Shown here one piece after another: positions 54,871 to 63,674 of a stretch of DNA of 64,000 nucleotides. The stretch covers positions 19,339-83,338 of the forward strand of contig NZ_JADEWI010000027.1 of assembly GCF_015207705.1 (NCBI RefSeq), read 5' to 3'. The DNA is from Nostoc sp. LEGE 06077. GTDB lineage: Bacteria; Cyanobacteriota; Cyanobacteriia; Cyanobacteriales; Nostocaceae. A model generated the notes under the pieces. The model ran no database searches, had not been told where the DNA came from, and was given only the letters and a program-made list of their open reading frames with translations. A program made the position numbers and the translations under genes. Numbering within the stretch: position 1 is the stretch's first letter; every line of letters starts with the position of its first letter.

Positions 54871-57800
54871 TCATTTTTGAATACTGTGAATAAGATTGGC
54901 AATGACTGCTGCTAATTCTGCTGGTTCGATAGGCTTGGTAAGATGTCGCTGAAAGCCTGCGGAGATAATTTTTTGGGAGTTAGCCTCGCCAGCAAAAGCA
55001 GTTAAAGCGATCGCAGGTAATATACTGGCGGAAATTGTCGTTCTTACCTGCTCTATCAGCATATAACCATCCATTGTCGGCATACCAATATCACTTAAGA
55101 GTAAATCTGGTTGGGTTTGAGCGATCGCTTGTAGTGCGTCTTGGGCTGAGTTTACTGCTTGGACTGTTGCCCCATAATGTTCGAGAATAAAAGTTAGTAA
55201 ATTCAAAGTATCAACATCATCATCCACGATGACTATTTGGACACCTTGAAGATTTGGCGCATTTTCCATTAAAGGATATTCTGTCAATGTTTCCGTAGTC
55301 GCAGGCATTAAAGGTAACTGGACTGTAAAGGTTGCACCTAAGTTTTCTCCAGGACTTGTGACTTGCACAGAACCACCATGAAGTTCCACAAGATGACGGA
55401 CAATTGCTAATCCTAGCCCTAGTCCACCAAACTTTCTGGTTGTAACATCATCGGCTTGGCGGAAACGGTCAAAAACATAAGGGAGAAACTCTGGACTAAT
55501 ACCTTTACCTGTATCAATAACTTGAATTTGGGCAAAATTCTCAACTTTGTCTAGGCGTAATTCTACCCAGCCACCCTCTGGTGTAAACTTAACCGCATTT
55601 GTGAGTAGGTTTCCAACTATTTGCTGTAAGCGGTTGGTGTCGCCTTCTACTTTGAGCTTACCAATAGCCAACTCAGTGTGTAGGTGAATTGATTTGCTTT
55701 CAGCGGCTAGATGCACAGTTTCTAGTGCGGCCTCGATGGGAAGCACTAAGTCAACCGCAGAGATATTCAAGCTGAGTTTACCACGCAAAATCCGCGAAAC
55801 ATCGAGTAAATCTTCAATTAACCGCGCTTGTAATTTGGCGTTGCGTTCAATGGTTTCTAAAGCTTGGGTGGTCTTGGCTGCATCTAATTTACGACTCTTG
55901 AGCAGTTTTGCCCAACCGAGAATGGGATTAAGTGGCGATCGCAGTTCATGAGAGACAATTGCTAAAAAGTCGTCTTTCATCCGATTAGCTCTTTCCAGTT
56001 CTATTCTCGCGGCTCGTTCTCGTTCTAATGCTTGCGCCCGTTCCTGTTCAGCTTGTTTACGCTCAGTTAAATCTAGAATAAAGCACACCCACCGAAAAGG
56101 ATTGCGGGCTAATAAGGTCGCACCTAATAAAATTGGCACACGGGAGCCATCCTTGCGGATATATTCTTTCTCAAATGGAGTGCAGACACCGGAGACAAAT
56201 ACTTCCTGCACCTTAGCTTGATCAAGTTCACTATATTCTGGTGGAGTTATGTCTTGCCAACATAAACCGCCTGCTAATAAATCTGCTTGGGTATAACCAA
56301 GCATCTGTAAAAAGGCATCATTAGCAAAGGTAATTTTGTCGGGTTCGGCTTCAATAATGCCGATAATACTTGATTCTAATAGCTGTCGCAGTCGGGATTC
56401 ACTTTGTCTTAGTGCTTCTTCGGCTTGTTTGCGATCGCTAATATCAACATTAACTCCTACCATTCGTAAAGGTTTACCTTCGCGATCGTAGTAAACTTTG
56501 GCTCTAGCATGAAGCCAATGAATGCTCCCATCTCGCCAAACTACACGAAAGTCGGTAAAAAACTCACCTGTTTTTAAGGAATTAGCTATATATGCATCTG
56601 CTGTGGCTAAATCGTCGGGATGAACCAAATTTTTCCAGTCTTCGTAAGTTCCCCCAAACTCCCCAGGTTGTAAACCGTAGATTGCTTCTAATTCTTTTGA
56701 CCAAATATTAACGTTAGTTGAGATATTCCATTCAAAACTGCCAATCTTACCAACAACTTGGGCTAAATCTAACCATTCTTGCTTTTGCCGCAATGCTTCT
56801 TCACTTTGCTTGCGCTCAGTTATATCCAGGAAAGCACCGATTACACCTCTGATAGTGCCTAAATGATCGTGCAAAGGTGCAGCTTTACCATAAATAAATT
56901 GCACATCACCTTCATCAAAAACAAATTCAAATTCTCCCTCCATCTCTTGACCAGTCAAACCAGCTTGCTGCATTGGTAATTCGTTGAGGGGAACATCTTG
57001 ACCATTTCTTTGAATTTTAAATGGGAAAGTATATTCTCCACTAGCCGGAGTTGCTGTCATCACCGAGCCTGGTTGTAAGCGCATTAATTTATAAGCACTA
57101 CGGTTGACTGTCATTTGATGACATTGGGGATCGTGAGCAATCCAAACGGCGGCGGGGACTGTTTCCATGATAGTTTCCAGTTCTTCAGCCCGTGTTTTGG
57201 CCATTGCTTCACTTTGGCGCAATTTCTCTTCAGCTTGTTTGCGTTCGGTAATGTCTACATTAACTGCTACTGCATAAATAATTGCTCCGGTTTCATCGCG
57301 GATGGGTATTGCTGAATTGAGAATGGTTTTGCGTTTTCCATCAAAGCTTTCAATATCAATTTCTTCCCCAATTACTGTCTCACCAGTAGCTAAAACCCGA
57401 CCAAGTGTCCATTCCTCTGCTGCAATGGGTTTGCCTGTATCAGCCCACCATCCTTTATATTCATGGTATTGGCTAGGATCATCCAAAAATGGTGCTTCTT
57501 CACCCCAAATCGCGTTAACAGCGGGATTAATTTCGATAAATTTGCCCTTAGCATCAGAGATGACTACTCCTACAGGCAGAATATCTAGCATGGCACGTAG
57601 CAGTTGACTTTCGCGATCGCGCTTTGCTTGTTCTTCAGCCAGAATTGTCTCGGAATGCTTACGTTGACTAATATCCGTCAGCATAGCCACCATCCCAGCA
57701 AATTTGCCTTGCTCATTCAGGATGGAGTTAATCGAAACAATTACCCATAGTTCAGATGCGTCTTGGCGACGTAAACGCACTTCAAATTGTCGTTTAGTTT

Positions 57801-58377
57801 CCGGGTGCTGTTGCTGATTTTCCCCTAGCCATTGCTGAATTTCGCTTTGAGCATCATATTCTAAAAAATCCAGAATGGAGCGATCGCTCATCTGCTCTAC
57901 ACTATAACCAAGCATTTGGGCTAACTGAGAATTGACATATTCTGTCTGTCCGTCTTGGTCAAATACCCAGATACCTTCATAGGCTGTCTCCAACAGACTG
58001 CGATAGCTCACTTTGAGCTTTGCCAGCTTGGCATCAGATATTTGTTTAGCAGTATGTAATTCTGAATTTAAAGAACTAATTAATAGGGCGATTAAGCTAA
58101 AAATAATTAGTTGAAGTGCATCAGTCCAGGTATTGGGTATTAAAGAGTAAATAGGCGGAATGAAGAAGTAGTTATTGACTAAAACCGCCAAGACTGTAGC
58201 CAATAAGCCAGGTGCTAATCCCCCATACCAACTACTCAAGACTACAGCCGCAAAAAAAAGTGACGAGACTTCTAGTTTTAACAGGTTATCCAGCGTTAAG
58301 CCTAGTAGCAGCGCAGTTAACACGGAGAAAATAGAAACACAGTAACGCTGCAAATGGGAGCGCTGGATTTTTGACAT
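54871..58377 (-). CDS. membrane-bound multi-PAS hybrid histidine kinase
   Basis: This 1168-residue sensor starts with four membrane segments (about 12-105) of the KdpD-type DUF4118 layout. About five PAS domains follow (roughly 120-790), some with PAC ends (D-I-T-E-R-K-Q). The HisKA has F-L-A-I-V-S-H-E-L-R-S-P (H810), then comes a HATPase with G-L-G-L-G-L-A-I-V. A receiver with D-D-D-V near the start and the phospho-acceptor in L-L-L-S-D-I-G-M-P (D1096) ends the protein. Phosphate would pass from H810 to D1096 and then outward. Small RNA genes lie at both ends, one 9 bp from its stop codon and two within 440 bp of its start. The signal is unknown. Confidence 0.93.
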   Translation of the reverse strand: MSKIQRSHLQRYCVSIFSVLTALLLGLTLDNLLKLEVSSLFFAAVVLSSWYGGLAPGLLATVLAVLVNNYFFIPPIYSLIPNTWTDALQLIIFSLIALLISSLNSELHTAKQISDAKLAKLKVSYRSLLETAYEGIWVFDQDGQTEYVNSQLAQMLGYSVEQMSDRSILDFLEYDAQSEIQQWLGENQQQHPETKRQFEVRLRRQDASELWVIVSINSILNEQGKFAGMVAMLTDISQRKHSETILAEEQAKRDRESQLLRAMLDILPVGVVISDAKGKFIEINPAVNAIWGEEAPFLDDPSQYHEYKGWWADTGKPIAAEEWTLGRVLATGETVIGEEIDIESFDGKRKTILNSAIPIRDETGAIIYAVAVNVDITERKQAEEKLRQSEAMAKTRAEELETIMETVPAAVWIAHDPQCHQMTVNRSAYKLMRLQPGSVMTATPASGEYTFPFKIQRNGQDVPLNELPMQQAGLTGQEMEGEFEFVFDEGDVQFIYGKAAPLHDHLGTIRGVIGAFLDITERKQSEEALRQKQEWLDLAQVVGKIGSFEWNISTNVNIWSKELEAIYGLQPGEFGGTYEDWKNLVHPDDLATADAYIANSLKTGEFFTDFRVVWRDGSIHWLHARAKVYYDREGKPLRMVGVNVDISDRKQAEEALRQSESRLRQLLESSIIGIIEAEPDKITFANDAFLQMLGYTQADLLAGGLCWQDITPPEYSELDQAKVQEVFVSGVCTPFEKEYIRKDGSRVPILLGATLLARNPFRWVCFILDLTERKQAEQERAQALERERAARIELERANRMKDDFLAIVSHELRSPLNPILGWAKLLKSRKLDAAKTTQALETIERNAKLQARLIEDLLDVSRILRGKLSLNISAVDLVLPIEAALETVHLAAESKSIHLHTELAIGKLKVEGDTNRLQQIVGNLLTNAVKFTPEGGWVELRLDKVENFAQIQVIDTGKGISPEFLPYVFDRFRQADDVTTRKFGGLGLGLAIVRHLVELHGGSVQVTSPGENLGATFTVQLPLMPATTETLTEYPLMENAPNLQGVQIVIVDDDVDTLNLLTFILEHYGATVQAVNSAQDALQAIAQTQPDLLLSDIGMPTMDGYMLIEQVRTTISASILPAIALTAFAGEANSQKIISAGFQRHLTKPIEPAELAAVIANLIHSIQK

Positions 58378-58541
58378 ACTGCATTAATCCTTGGCAGTAA
58401 CCTGTCTTAAAGACATAAAATGTTGGTTAATGGTGGGCAAGCACCCTGAGTTATATCTTATCTAAATATCTAAATTGAATGCGTATCAGCTCAATAAAAC
58501 AAGCCTTATATCAAGACTTCATAAACTGTTACATAATATAC

Positions 58542-58570
58542 TTGCCATTTGAAAAAACAAGTGATAACTT
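58542..58570 (+). promoter_or_regulatory. promoter of small RNA copy 2
   Basis: TTGCCA, 17 bp, TAACTT. The predicted start is G58577. It aligns base for base in spacing with copies 1 and 3. Confidence 0.55.
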
Positions 58571-58576
58571 CTAGTT

Positions 58577-58647
58577 GTGTGTGAGGAGCAAGTTGAAACT
58601 AAAAAGCACCGAGAGTGGAAACACGGCAACACTCTTAGGTGCTTTTT
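58577..58647 (+). ncRNA. structured small RNA, copy 2 (possibly Yfr2-like)
   Basis: It has the same leader (GTGTGAGGAGCAAGTTG) and the same loop (TGGAAACACGGCAACA) as copy 1. The outer stem is AAAAAGCACC with GGTGCTTTTT, and the inner stem GAGAG pairs with CTCTT beside one bulged A. In copy 1 the corresponding outer stem is GCGTC/GACGC, so several base pairs have changed on both sides. It lies in the 456-bp gap before the histidine kinase gene. Confidence 0.75.
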
Positions 58648-58706
58648 AATTTGGGTAGAAACTATAACATACTTTGTGCAATGAGTAAAACTGTCACACA
58701 ATAGAT

Positions 58707-58735
58707 TTACTAATTCAAAAAACAAATGCTATTTT
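58707..58735 (+). promoter_or_regulatory. promoter of small RNA copy 3
   Basis: TTACTA, 17 bp, TATTTT. The predicted start is G58742. The -10 is good and the -35 weak. Confidence 0.5.
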
Positions 58736-58741
58736 ATATTT

Positions 58742-58812
58742 GTGTGTGAGGAGCAAGTTGAAAAGAAAGGGCGCATGGGGTGGAAACACGGCAACACTCC
58801 CAGGCGCTTTTT
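58742..58812 (+). ncRNA. structured small RNA, copy 3 (possibly Yfr2-like)
   Basis: The leader and the loop TGGAAACACGGCAACAC are as in copies 1 and 2. The stem is 58766-58780 with 58798-58812 (core GGGCGC with GCGCTT), with one mismatch and several G-T pairs. The terminator lies 22 bp before the end of the convergent ZIP gene, so it may also stop that transcript. Copies 2 and 3 are 165 bp apart in tandem. Confidence 0.72.
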
Positions 58813-58833
58813 CATTGGTAGGTTCTGTAATTC

Positions 58834-59589
58834 TTAACCCAGCTTGCTTAAAACAAAAGCCACCAAAAATCCCAAGACGACAATTAGCCCAGCAAAATCA
58901 TGGGCTTGTTCAAAAGCTTCAGGAATCATCGTGTCTGAAATCATCGCCAAAATCGCACCAGCGGCTACAGCCGTAGTTGCAGCAATAATTTCTTGAGAAA
59001 GGTGGCTAAATACAGCGTAACCAACAAGCGCGGCTATGCCGGAAATTAAGGCAATTCCGCCCCATACACCAAAGATATAAGCAGTGGAACGCCTTGCTTT
59101 TTTCATCCCAGCAGCACTAGAAAGTCCTTCGGGAACATTGGAGAGAAAAACAGCCGCCACCGTTACCCAACTCACAACTCCGCCGCCAATCATACTGACA
59201 CCAATCACAATAGATTCGGGGATACCGTCGAGTAAAGCACCAACGGCGATCGCCACTCCACTCCCACTGTTTTCTTCCTCTGATGCTTGCTGTTCACCTG
59301 AACGTTTGCGATGCTTTGCGCCTTGATGGGAAAGCAACCAGTTTGCAGCTGTATAGACAACTGCACCACTAACAAATCCAATGGCGGTTGAGTCAAAGCC
59401 ACCACGTCGATAAGCTTCATCCATCAGTTCAAATGCTAGTGCCGAAATTAACACTCCAGCACCAAAAGCCATAACTGCGGCGATCGCTCGTTGGGGGATT
59501 TTGGCGTAGTAACCTATTGCTGAACCCAGTAGCAACGCTGAACCACCAACTAAACCCCAGAAACCTGCTTGTAACCAAAGTGGAAACAT
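58834..59589 (-). CDS. ZIP family metal transporter
   Basis: This 251-residue membrane protein has about eight membrane segments. The metal-binding helices carry D-G-I-P-E-S and F-L-S-N-V-P-E-G-L-S-S-A, which fit the ZIP family's helix IV-V motifs. A charged cytoplasmic loop (K-H-R-K-R-S-G-E-Q-Q) lies at about 90-110. Zinc or iron are likely substrates, not decided by the sequence. Confidence 0.87.
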   Translation of the reverse strand: MFPLWLQAGFWGLVGGSALLLGSAIGYYAKIPQRAIAAVMAFGAGVLISALAFELMDEAYRRGGFDSTAIGFVSGAVVYTAANWLLSHQGAKHRKRSGEQQASEEENSGSGVAIAVGALLDGIPESIVIGVSMIGGGVVSWVTVAAVFLSNVPEGLSSAAGMKKARRSTAYIFGVWGGIALISGIAALVGYAVFSHLSQEIIAATTAVAAGAILAMISDTMIPEAFEQAHDFAGLIVVLGFLVAFVLSKLG

Positions 59590-59631
59590 CAGAACCCCAT
59601 ACTCTTTCTAGTCCTGAAATTGGGAATTATG

Positions 59632-60360
59632 TTACTCAGCCACAAAAGTCCACTCCAGCACTTTAATAGGAGCTTTTTGCAGTGCTTGGATTAATTGAGA
59701 TGGACTTTTAAATTTGACTTGGGATAATTCACAAGCTTCGATATTGACTGTAAATTTTTCATCTTCAAACGGCCAAGGTTGGACAGTCACTAAGGAATCG
59801 CTGCGTTGCATAATGTCATAACGTTGATCATCAGGCCCCTGGCTAATTTCTAAAAATCGTTCATCAGCCGGGAGTTCTTGCTGACAGAGAATTAGTGACA
59901 GGCGATCGCACCATTGCATAAATGCGTAAGCTGCATCTAATTCATCTTCTTCAATCCCCAACTCTTTACGCCAATGTTCCTGCTCTTGAGCCTGTTCGTC
60001 TAAAAATTTGTCTAATTCTGGCGACTTACCACGTTTAGACTCATTTATCCGACACAGATGTTTAGAAATTAGTAGTGTTACCCACCGTCCACGATAGTGG
60101 GCGTTTTTAATCAAATTTGCCAACTTATCGACATCAATTTCTGGATTCAACATAAAATCCATTGGTGCGCCAGCTTCTGTGAGGTTATCTTCTTCCCATT
60201 CTTTTTCTAAATCATCATGATGAGAAATTGCAGCGAGTGTTTCATATAACCTTGGTGGGGCATTTTTCCGCCGCCACTGTCCTGCTAATTGTGCAGCAAG
60301 TAAAGCATGGGCGCGATGATAAATAACTTCCCAACCATTTTGTGTAGGCTTAACAATCAC
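59632..60360 (-). CDS. DUF3891 family protein
   Basis: This 242-residue protein has the DUF3891 layout: I-V-K-P-T-Q-N-G-W-E-V-I-Y-H-R-A-H-A-L-L-A at the start, H-H-D in A-A-I-S-H-H-D-D, and W-C-D-R-L-S-L near 180. The His/Asp pairs hint at an HD-like metal site; the activity is unknown. The longest frame starts at 60459. I chose GTG 60360 because the family starts here and AAGGA stands 9-10 nt before it, while the extra 33 residues look unrelated. Confidence 0.8.
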   Translation of the reverse strand: MIVKPTQNGWEVIYHRAHALLAAQLAGQWRRKNAPPRLYETLAAISHHDDLEKEWEEDNLTEAGAPMDFMLNPEIDVDKLANLIKNAHYRGRWVTLLISKHLCRINESKRGKSPELDKFLDEQAQEQEHWRKELGIEEDELDAAYAFMQWCDRLSLILCQQELPADERFLEISQGPDDQRYDIMQRSDSLVTVQPWPFEDEKFTVNIEACELSQVKFKSPSQLIQALQKAPIKVLEWTFVAE

Positions 60361-60508
60361 AAACCAATCGTCCTTGAATAGTGTTGAGTTACAAAAGCAG
60401 AAAAAACTTATTTCTTTTGACAATAAATTGAGCCAGGGAAGAAACTCCCACTGACTCAAGTCATGATATTGAGGTTTGATAAGGAATTAAGAGAAGAGAA
60501 AAGAAAAG

Positions 60509-61204
60509 TTAGTTAGTTTTGCTTTCTAGAGGGTTAGCAACATATTTGAAAGCAGGCTCAGAATTCCACGGGCCGCGCTCATCGTGACCATTACCATCAC
60601 TTGACAGATTGTAGTAAATATTCACCGTTTCATCAGGCTGAATATTACCAAAGAATGGATCTGTTAATTTACCCAGTGAATCGAGAGCCTTCATAAACAT
60701 CTGGGTATGAGAAATTTCTCTGGTTAACAGATGCACTAAAGTGTTTTTTGTACCTTGATCTGTAGCTAATTTAATTAGCTCTTCGTAAGTTTGGCGAGCG
60801 CCAGCTTCAGCTGCGATATTAGCTCGCAAATCACGAACTACATCGCCACCTTCATTGATATAGCTGGCTGTCCAAGAATTTCCTTGGCTATCTAAAAAGT
60901 GGGGGCCTATACCGCGAACAGCAAACAAAGTACTTTTATAAGCTTCTGTTTGATCTGTATTCTTAGTATGACTTTCGATGAGTTTACCAACCATCTCTAA
61001 ATGACCGAATTCTTCAATGGCAATATCTTGCAGCATATCCCGAATTCCAGCATTTTCCACATGGAAAGATTGCACCCAATATTGCAGAGCCGCTGTTAAT
61101 TCTCCAGTTGCTCCGCCAAACTGCTCAAGTAGTAACTGAGCAAACCGCGGATTAGGTTCATTAATATTTACAGAATGAATGGGTTCTTTTTTATGGAAAA
61201 ACAT
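60509..61204 (-). CDS. manganese catalase
   Basis: This non-haem catalase (231 residues) breaks down hydrogen peroxide with a di-manganese centre. The four-helix bundle has E-L-T-A-A-L-Q-Y-W, the ligand motif I-E-E-F-G-H-L-E-M and the second pair around A-A-E-A-G-A-R-Q-T-Y-E-E-L and E-I-S-H-T-Q-M-F. GAGG stands 6 nt before the ATG. It is on the same strand as DUF3891 (50 bp between the frames), and may be co-regulated with the GlsB-type gene as stress functions. Confidence 0.95.
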   Translation of the reverse strand: MFFHKKEPIHSVNINEPNPRFAQLLLEQFGGATGELTAALQYWVQSFHVENAGIRDMLQDIAIEEFGHLEMVGKLIESHTKNTDQTEAYKSTLFAVRGIGPHFLDSQGNSWTASYINEGGDVVRDLRANIAAEAGARQTYEELIKLATDQGTKNTLVHLLTREISHTQMFMKALDSLGKLTDPFFGNIQPDETVNIYYNLSSDGNGHDERGPWNSEPAFKYVANPLESKTN

Positions 61205-61472
61205 GAAATGCCTCTTCGATTATTTTCAACAAAAAATAGCAGACAATAAATTTATTGCCTTGGCAGTTTATAGTTGGTCAACTGCTTTTCGAGATAATTT
61301 TGGATACTGCCAAGAATATAATTAGTGTGTTGTTTAGGGAAAAACCAGCTTTCTACAGTAGGCACATTATGGTTTCAAGTAATCAAAAACCATGCTTTAA
61401 GCTTGTAAAGAGTGTTATTAGGAAAACTCCCCAAACACACTCTGAATTTAATAATGGTTTATTCACAACCGT

Positions 61473-61745
61473 TTAAACACTACTGCTTCTTCGCAGCAGT
61501 CCCCACAAGTAAATAGCAATAATCGCCCCAATGACTGCGATAAATAACCCTGGTAGACTAAAACTCGTGGCAGTTAATTGCACAGTACCTGATTGCAATA
61601 ATGAATATAAACTACCGCCAATAAAAGCACCGATAATTCCTAAAATCATTGTCGAAAGAATTCCGCCGCCTTGATAACCAGGATAAATGGCTTTGGCGAT
61701 CGCACCAGCTAAAAGACCTAATATTATCCAAGCAATAATATTCAT
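61473..61745 (-). CDS. GlsB/YeaQ/YmgE family membrane protein
   Basis: This 90-residue protein has three hydrophobic segments and the family features W-I-I-L-G-L-L-A-G-A-I-A-K and G-I-L-S-T-M-I-L-G-I-I-G-A-F-I-G-G. It belongs to the 'transglycosylase-associated' stress group of small inner-membrane proteins, with unclear function. GAGGT stands 5 nt before the ATG. Confidence 0.92.
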   Translation of the reverse strand: MNIIAWIILGLLAGAIAKAIYPGYQGGGILSTMILGIIGAFIGGSLYSLLQSGTVQLTATSFSLPGLFIAVIGAIIAIYLWGLLRRSSSV

Positions 61746-62291
61746 AACGACCTCGAAAATCTCATCTGTATTCAGATTAGCAATATCAATTTCTTGGCGT
61801 TTCTTCCAGATGAGGTAATTTTTGAAGTCGAAAGATAGATAGGAGTTTCTCTACCAATTTAGAGATAAAACTATTTAGATGTATGGAGTATCAGTCTTTT
61901 GCGAAAAAATTACTGAATATTGATATATTTTCGGATAAATATTAGTTATCTAATCTATATTTATTACCCTAATAAGGTGATCACCTAACTGGAAGGTTAC
62001 TCATATAAGTAGTGGCTAAATTTGCTGCGATTAAAAACCAAATTTAGGTAAGGCTTAATTGGCATTCATATTCAGTATATTATTTCCTGGCTTCCCTAAA
62101 AAAAATGGCTACATCTCTATACTCATAACTTTATTACGGCTCTCAAAATTGGAGAAGAATAATCATCTATAGCTCTGGCTTAGGATTTACACAGTGATAC
62201 CAAAATCAAATGTTGAGATATATCTGGGTGAGCTAAACTTTTACATCTTGACTAACTCCTGAATTTTTCCCGAATCATGGCCAGTCTGGTG
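61746..62291. other. 546-bp AT-rich intergenic region
   Basis: No gene was seen. It contains one perfect 12-bp palindrome AGGTGATCACCT at 61975-61986, which could be a protein-binding site. It lies downstream of hemN and upstream of the GlsB-type gene. Confidence 0.5.
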
Positions 62292-63674
62292 TTAAATTGC
62301 ACGAGAGAATTGTTTATCTTGTTCTTGATTATGAGCATCAAAAACAACAGCAATGTTTCTTACCAATAATCTGCCGATGTCGGTAATTTGAATGTGATGG
62401 GCAGATAATTTAATCAGTCCATCTGCTGCTAATGGTTGTAATGCTTCTAGTTCTTGGGAGAAATATTGATCAAAGTTGATATGATACTTCTCAGAAATAT
62501 CTTTTTTGTACAATTGAAAGTGGGACATAATGCACATAATGACATCTCGGCGAATAATGTCATCTTGCGTTAATTTGACACCTTTGCTTACAGGCAAGAC
62601 ATTGTTAGCAACGGCCTGATAATAATCATTTAATTGCTTATGGTTTTGGACGTAGGCATCGTTTAACATACTGATAGAAGTGGCACCAAAACCAAACAAA
62701 TCTGTGCCAGCGTGGGTAGTATAACCTTGAAAATTGCGTTGGAGGGTACGATTTCGTTGGGCGATCGCTAATTCATCGTTAGGTTTAGCAAAGTGATCCA
62801 TCCCAATAAATAAGTACTCACTATTGGTTAATTCCTCAATGGTCATTTCCAAAATTTCCAACTTTTCCTGCGGTTTAGGTAACGCCTCTGGAGGTATATT
62901 TTTTTGCGCTGGTTTTAACCAAGGGACATAAGCAAAGTTAAACACCACAATTCGGTCAGGATCTAAGGTAACGGTCTTTTTGATTGTCTCTCGAAATGTC
63001 TGGAGAGTTTGATAAGGTAAACCATAAATTAAATCCACATTTACACTGTCAAACTTGGCTGCTTTAATCCAGTCCATGACATTGAATAATAATTCTTCTG
63101 GCTGAATGCGGTTGACAGCTACTTGAACTTCGTTATTAAAGTCTTGGATACCAAAACTAACGCGATTAAATCCGAGTTCCCGCAGAAAGAAAATATACTC
63201 TTTATCCACGTAGCGGGGACTAATTTCAATGGAAATTTCGGCTTGGGGGTCAAACTCAAAGTGTTGTGTAATTTTTTTCCAGAGAAATTCTACTTGCTCT
63301 AAGTCTAAGTAATTTGGGGTACCACCACCCCAGTGCATTTGCAATACTTTTCTATCTGGAGAAATCAAGGTAGACATATTCTTGATTTCTTGAGCTAAAT
63401 GTTCTAGATAAGGTTTGGCAATATTCTTGTTGTTGGAAATTACTGTATTACAGCCACAGAAATAACAAGCACTTTGACAGAAAGGAATGTGGAAATAAAA
63501 TGATAACGGAGATTTTCTTTGATTGGAAGCTGCGATCGCACTATGAAAATCAGCCGCTGTAAATGCTTCGCTTAACTCTGTCGCAGGTGGATAGCTGGTG
63601 TACCTTGGTGCTGCTGTATCGTACTTTTTGATCAAATCCAAATCAAATTTGACACCAGGTGATATGAATACCAT
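62292..63674 (-). CDS. hemN: oxygen-independent coproporphyrinogen III oxidase
   Basis: HemN is a radical SAM enzyme that decarboxylates coproporphyrinogen III in haem and chlorophyll synthesis when oxygen is low. The iron-sulfur cluster motif C-Q-S-A-C-Y-F-C-G-C (C-x3-C-x2-C) lies near 67-76, with H-W-G-G-G-T-P-N after it. The N-terminal Y-D-T-A-A-P-R-Y-T-S-Y-P-P is the HemN hallmark that separates it from HemW. I chose ATG 63674, since GGAGG stands 5 nt before it; an in-frame start at 63710 would add 12 residues. Such genes often act in micro-oxic cells or heterocysts. Confidence 0.95.
   Translation of the reverse strand: MVFISPGVKFDLDLIKKYDTAAPRYTSYPPATELSEAFTAADFHSAIAASNQRKSPLSFYFHIPFCQSACYFCGCNTVISNNKNIAKPYLEHLAQEIKNMSTLISPDRKVLQMHWGGGTPNYLDLEQVEFLWKKITQHFEFDPQAEISIEISPRYVDKEYIFFLRELGFNRVSFGIQDFNNEVQVAVNRIQPEELLFNVMDWIKAAKFDSVNVDLIYGLPYQTLQTFRETIKKTVTLDPDRIVVFNFAYVPWLKPAQKNIPPEALPKPQEKLEILEMTIEELTNSEYLFIGMDHFAKPNDELAIAQRNRTLQRNFQGYTTHAGTDLFGFGATSISMLNDAYVQNHKQLNDYYQAVANNVLPVSKGVKLTQDDIIRRDVIMCIMSHFQLYKKDISEKYHINFDQYFSQELEALQPLAADGLIKLSAHHIQITDIGRLLVRNIAVVFDAHNQEQDKQFSRAI

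Noticed and set aside
58740..58976. 78-codon frame starting in small RNA copy 3
   Set aside because: It runs through the RNA hairpin and antisense into the ZIP gene; no match between this frame and the other RNA copies.
60361..60459. N-terminal extension of the DUF3891 protein
   Set aside because: Unlike the family, and a Shine-Dalgarno sequence stands before GTG 60360.
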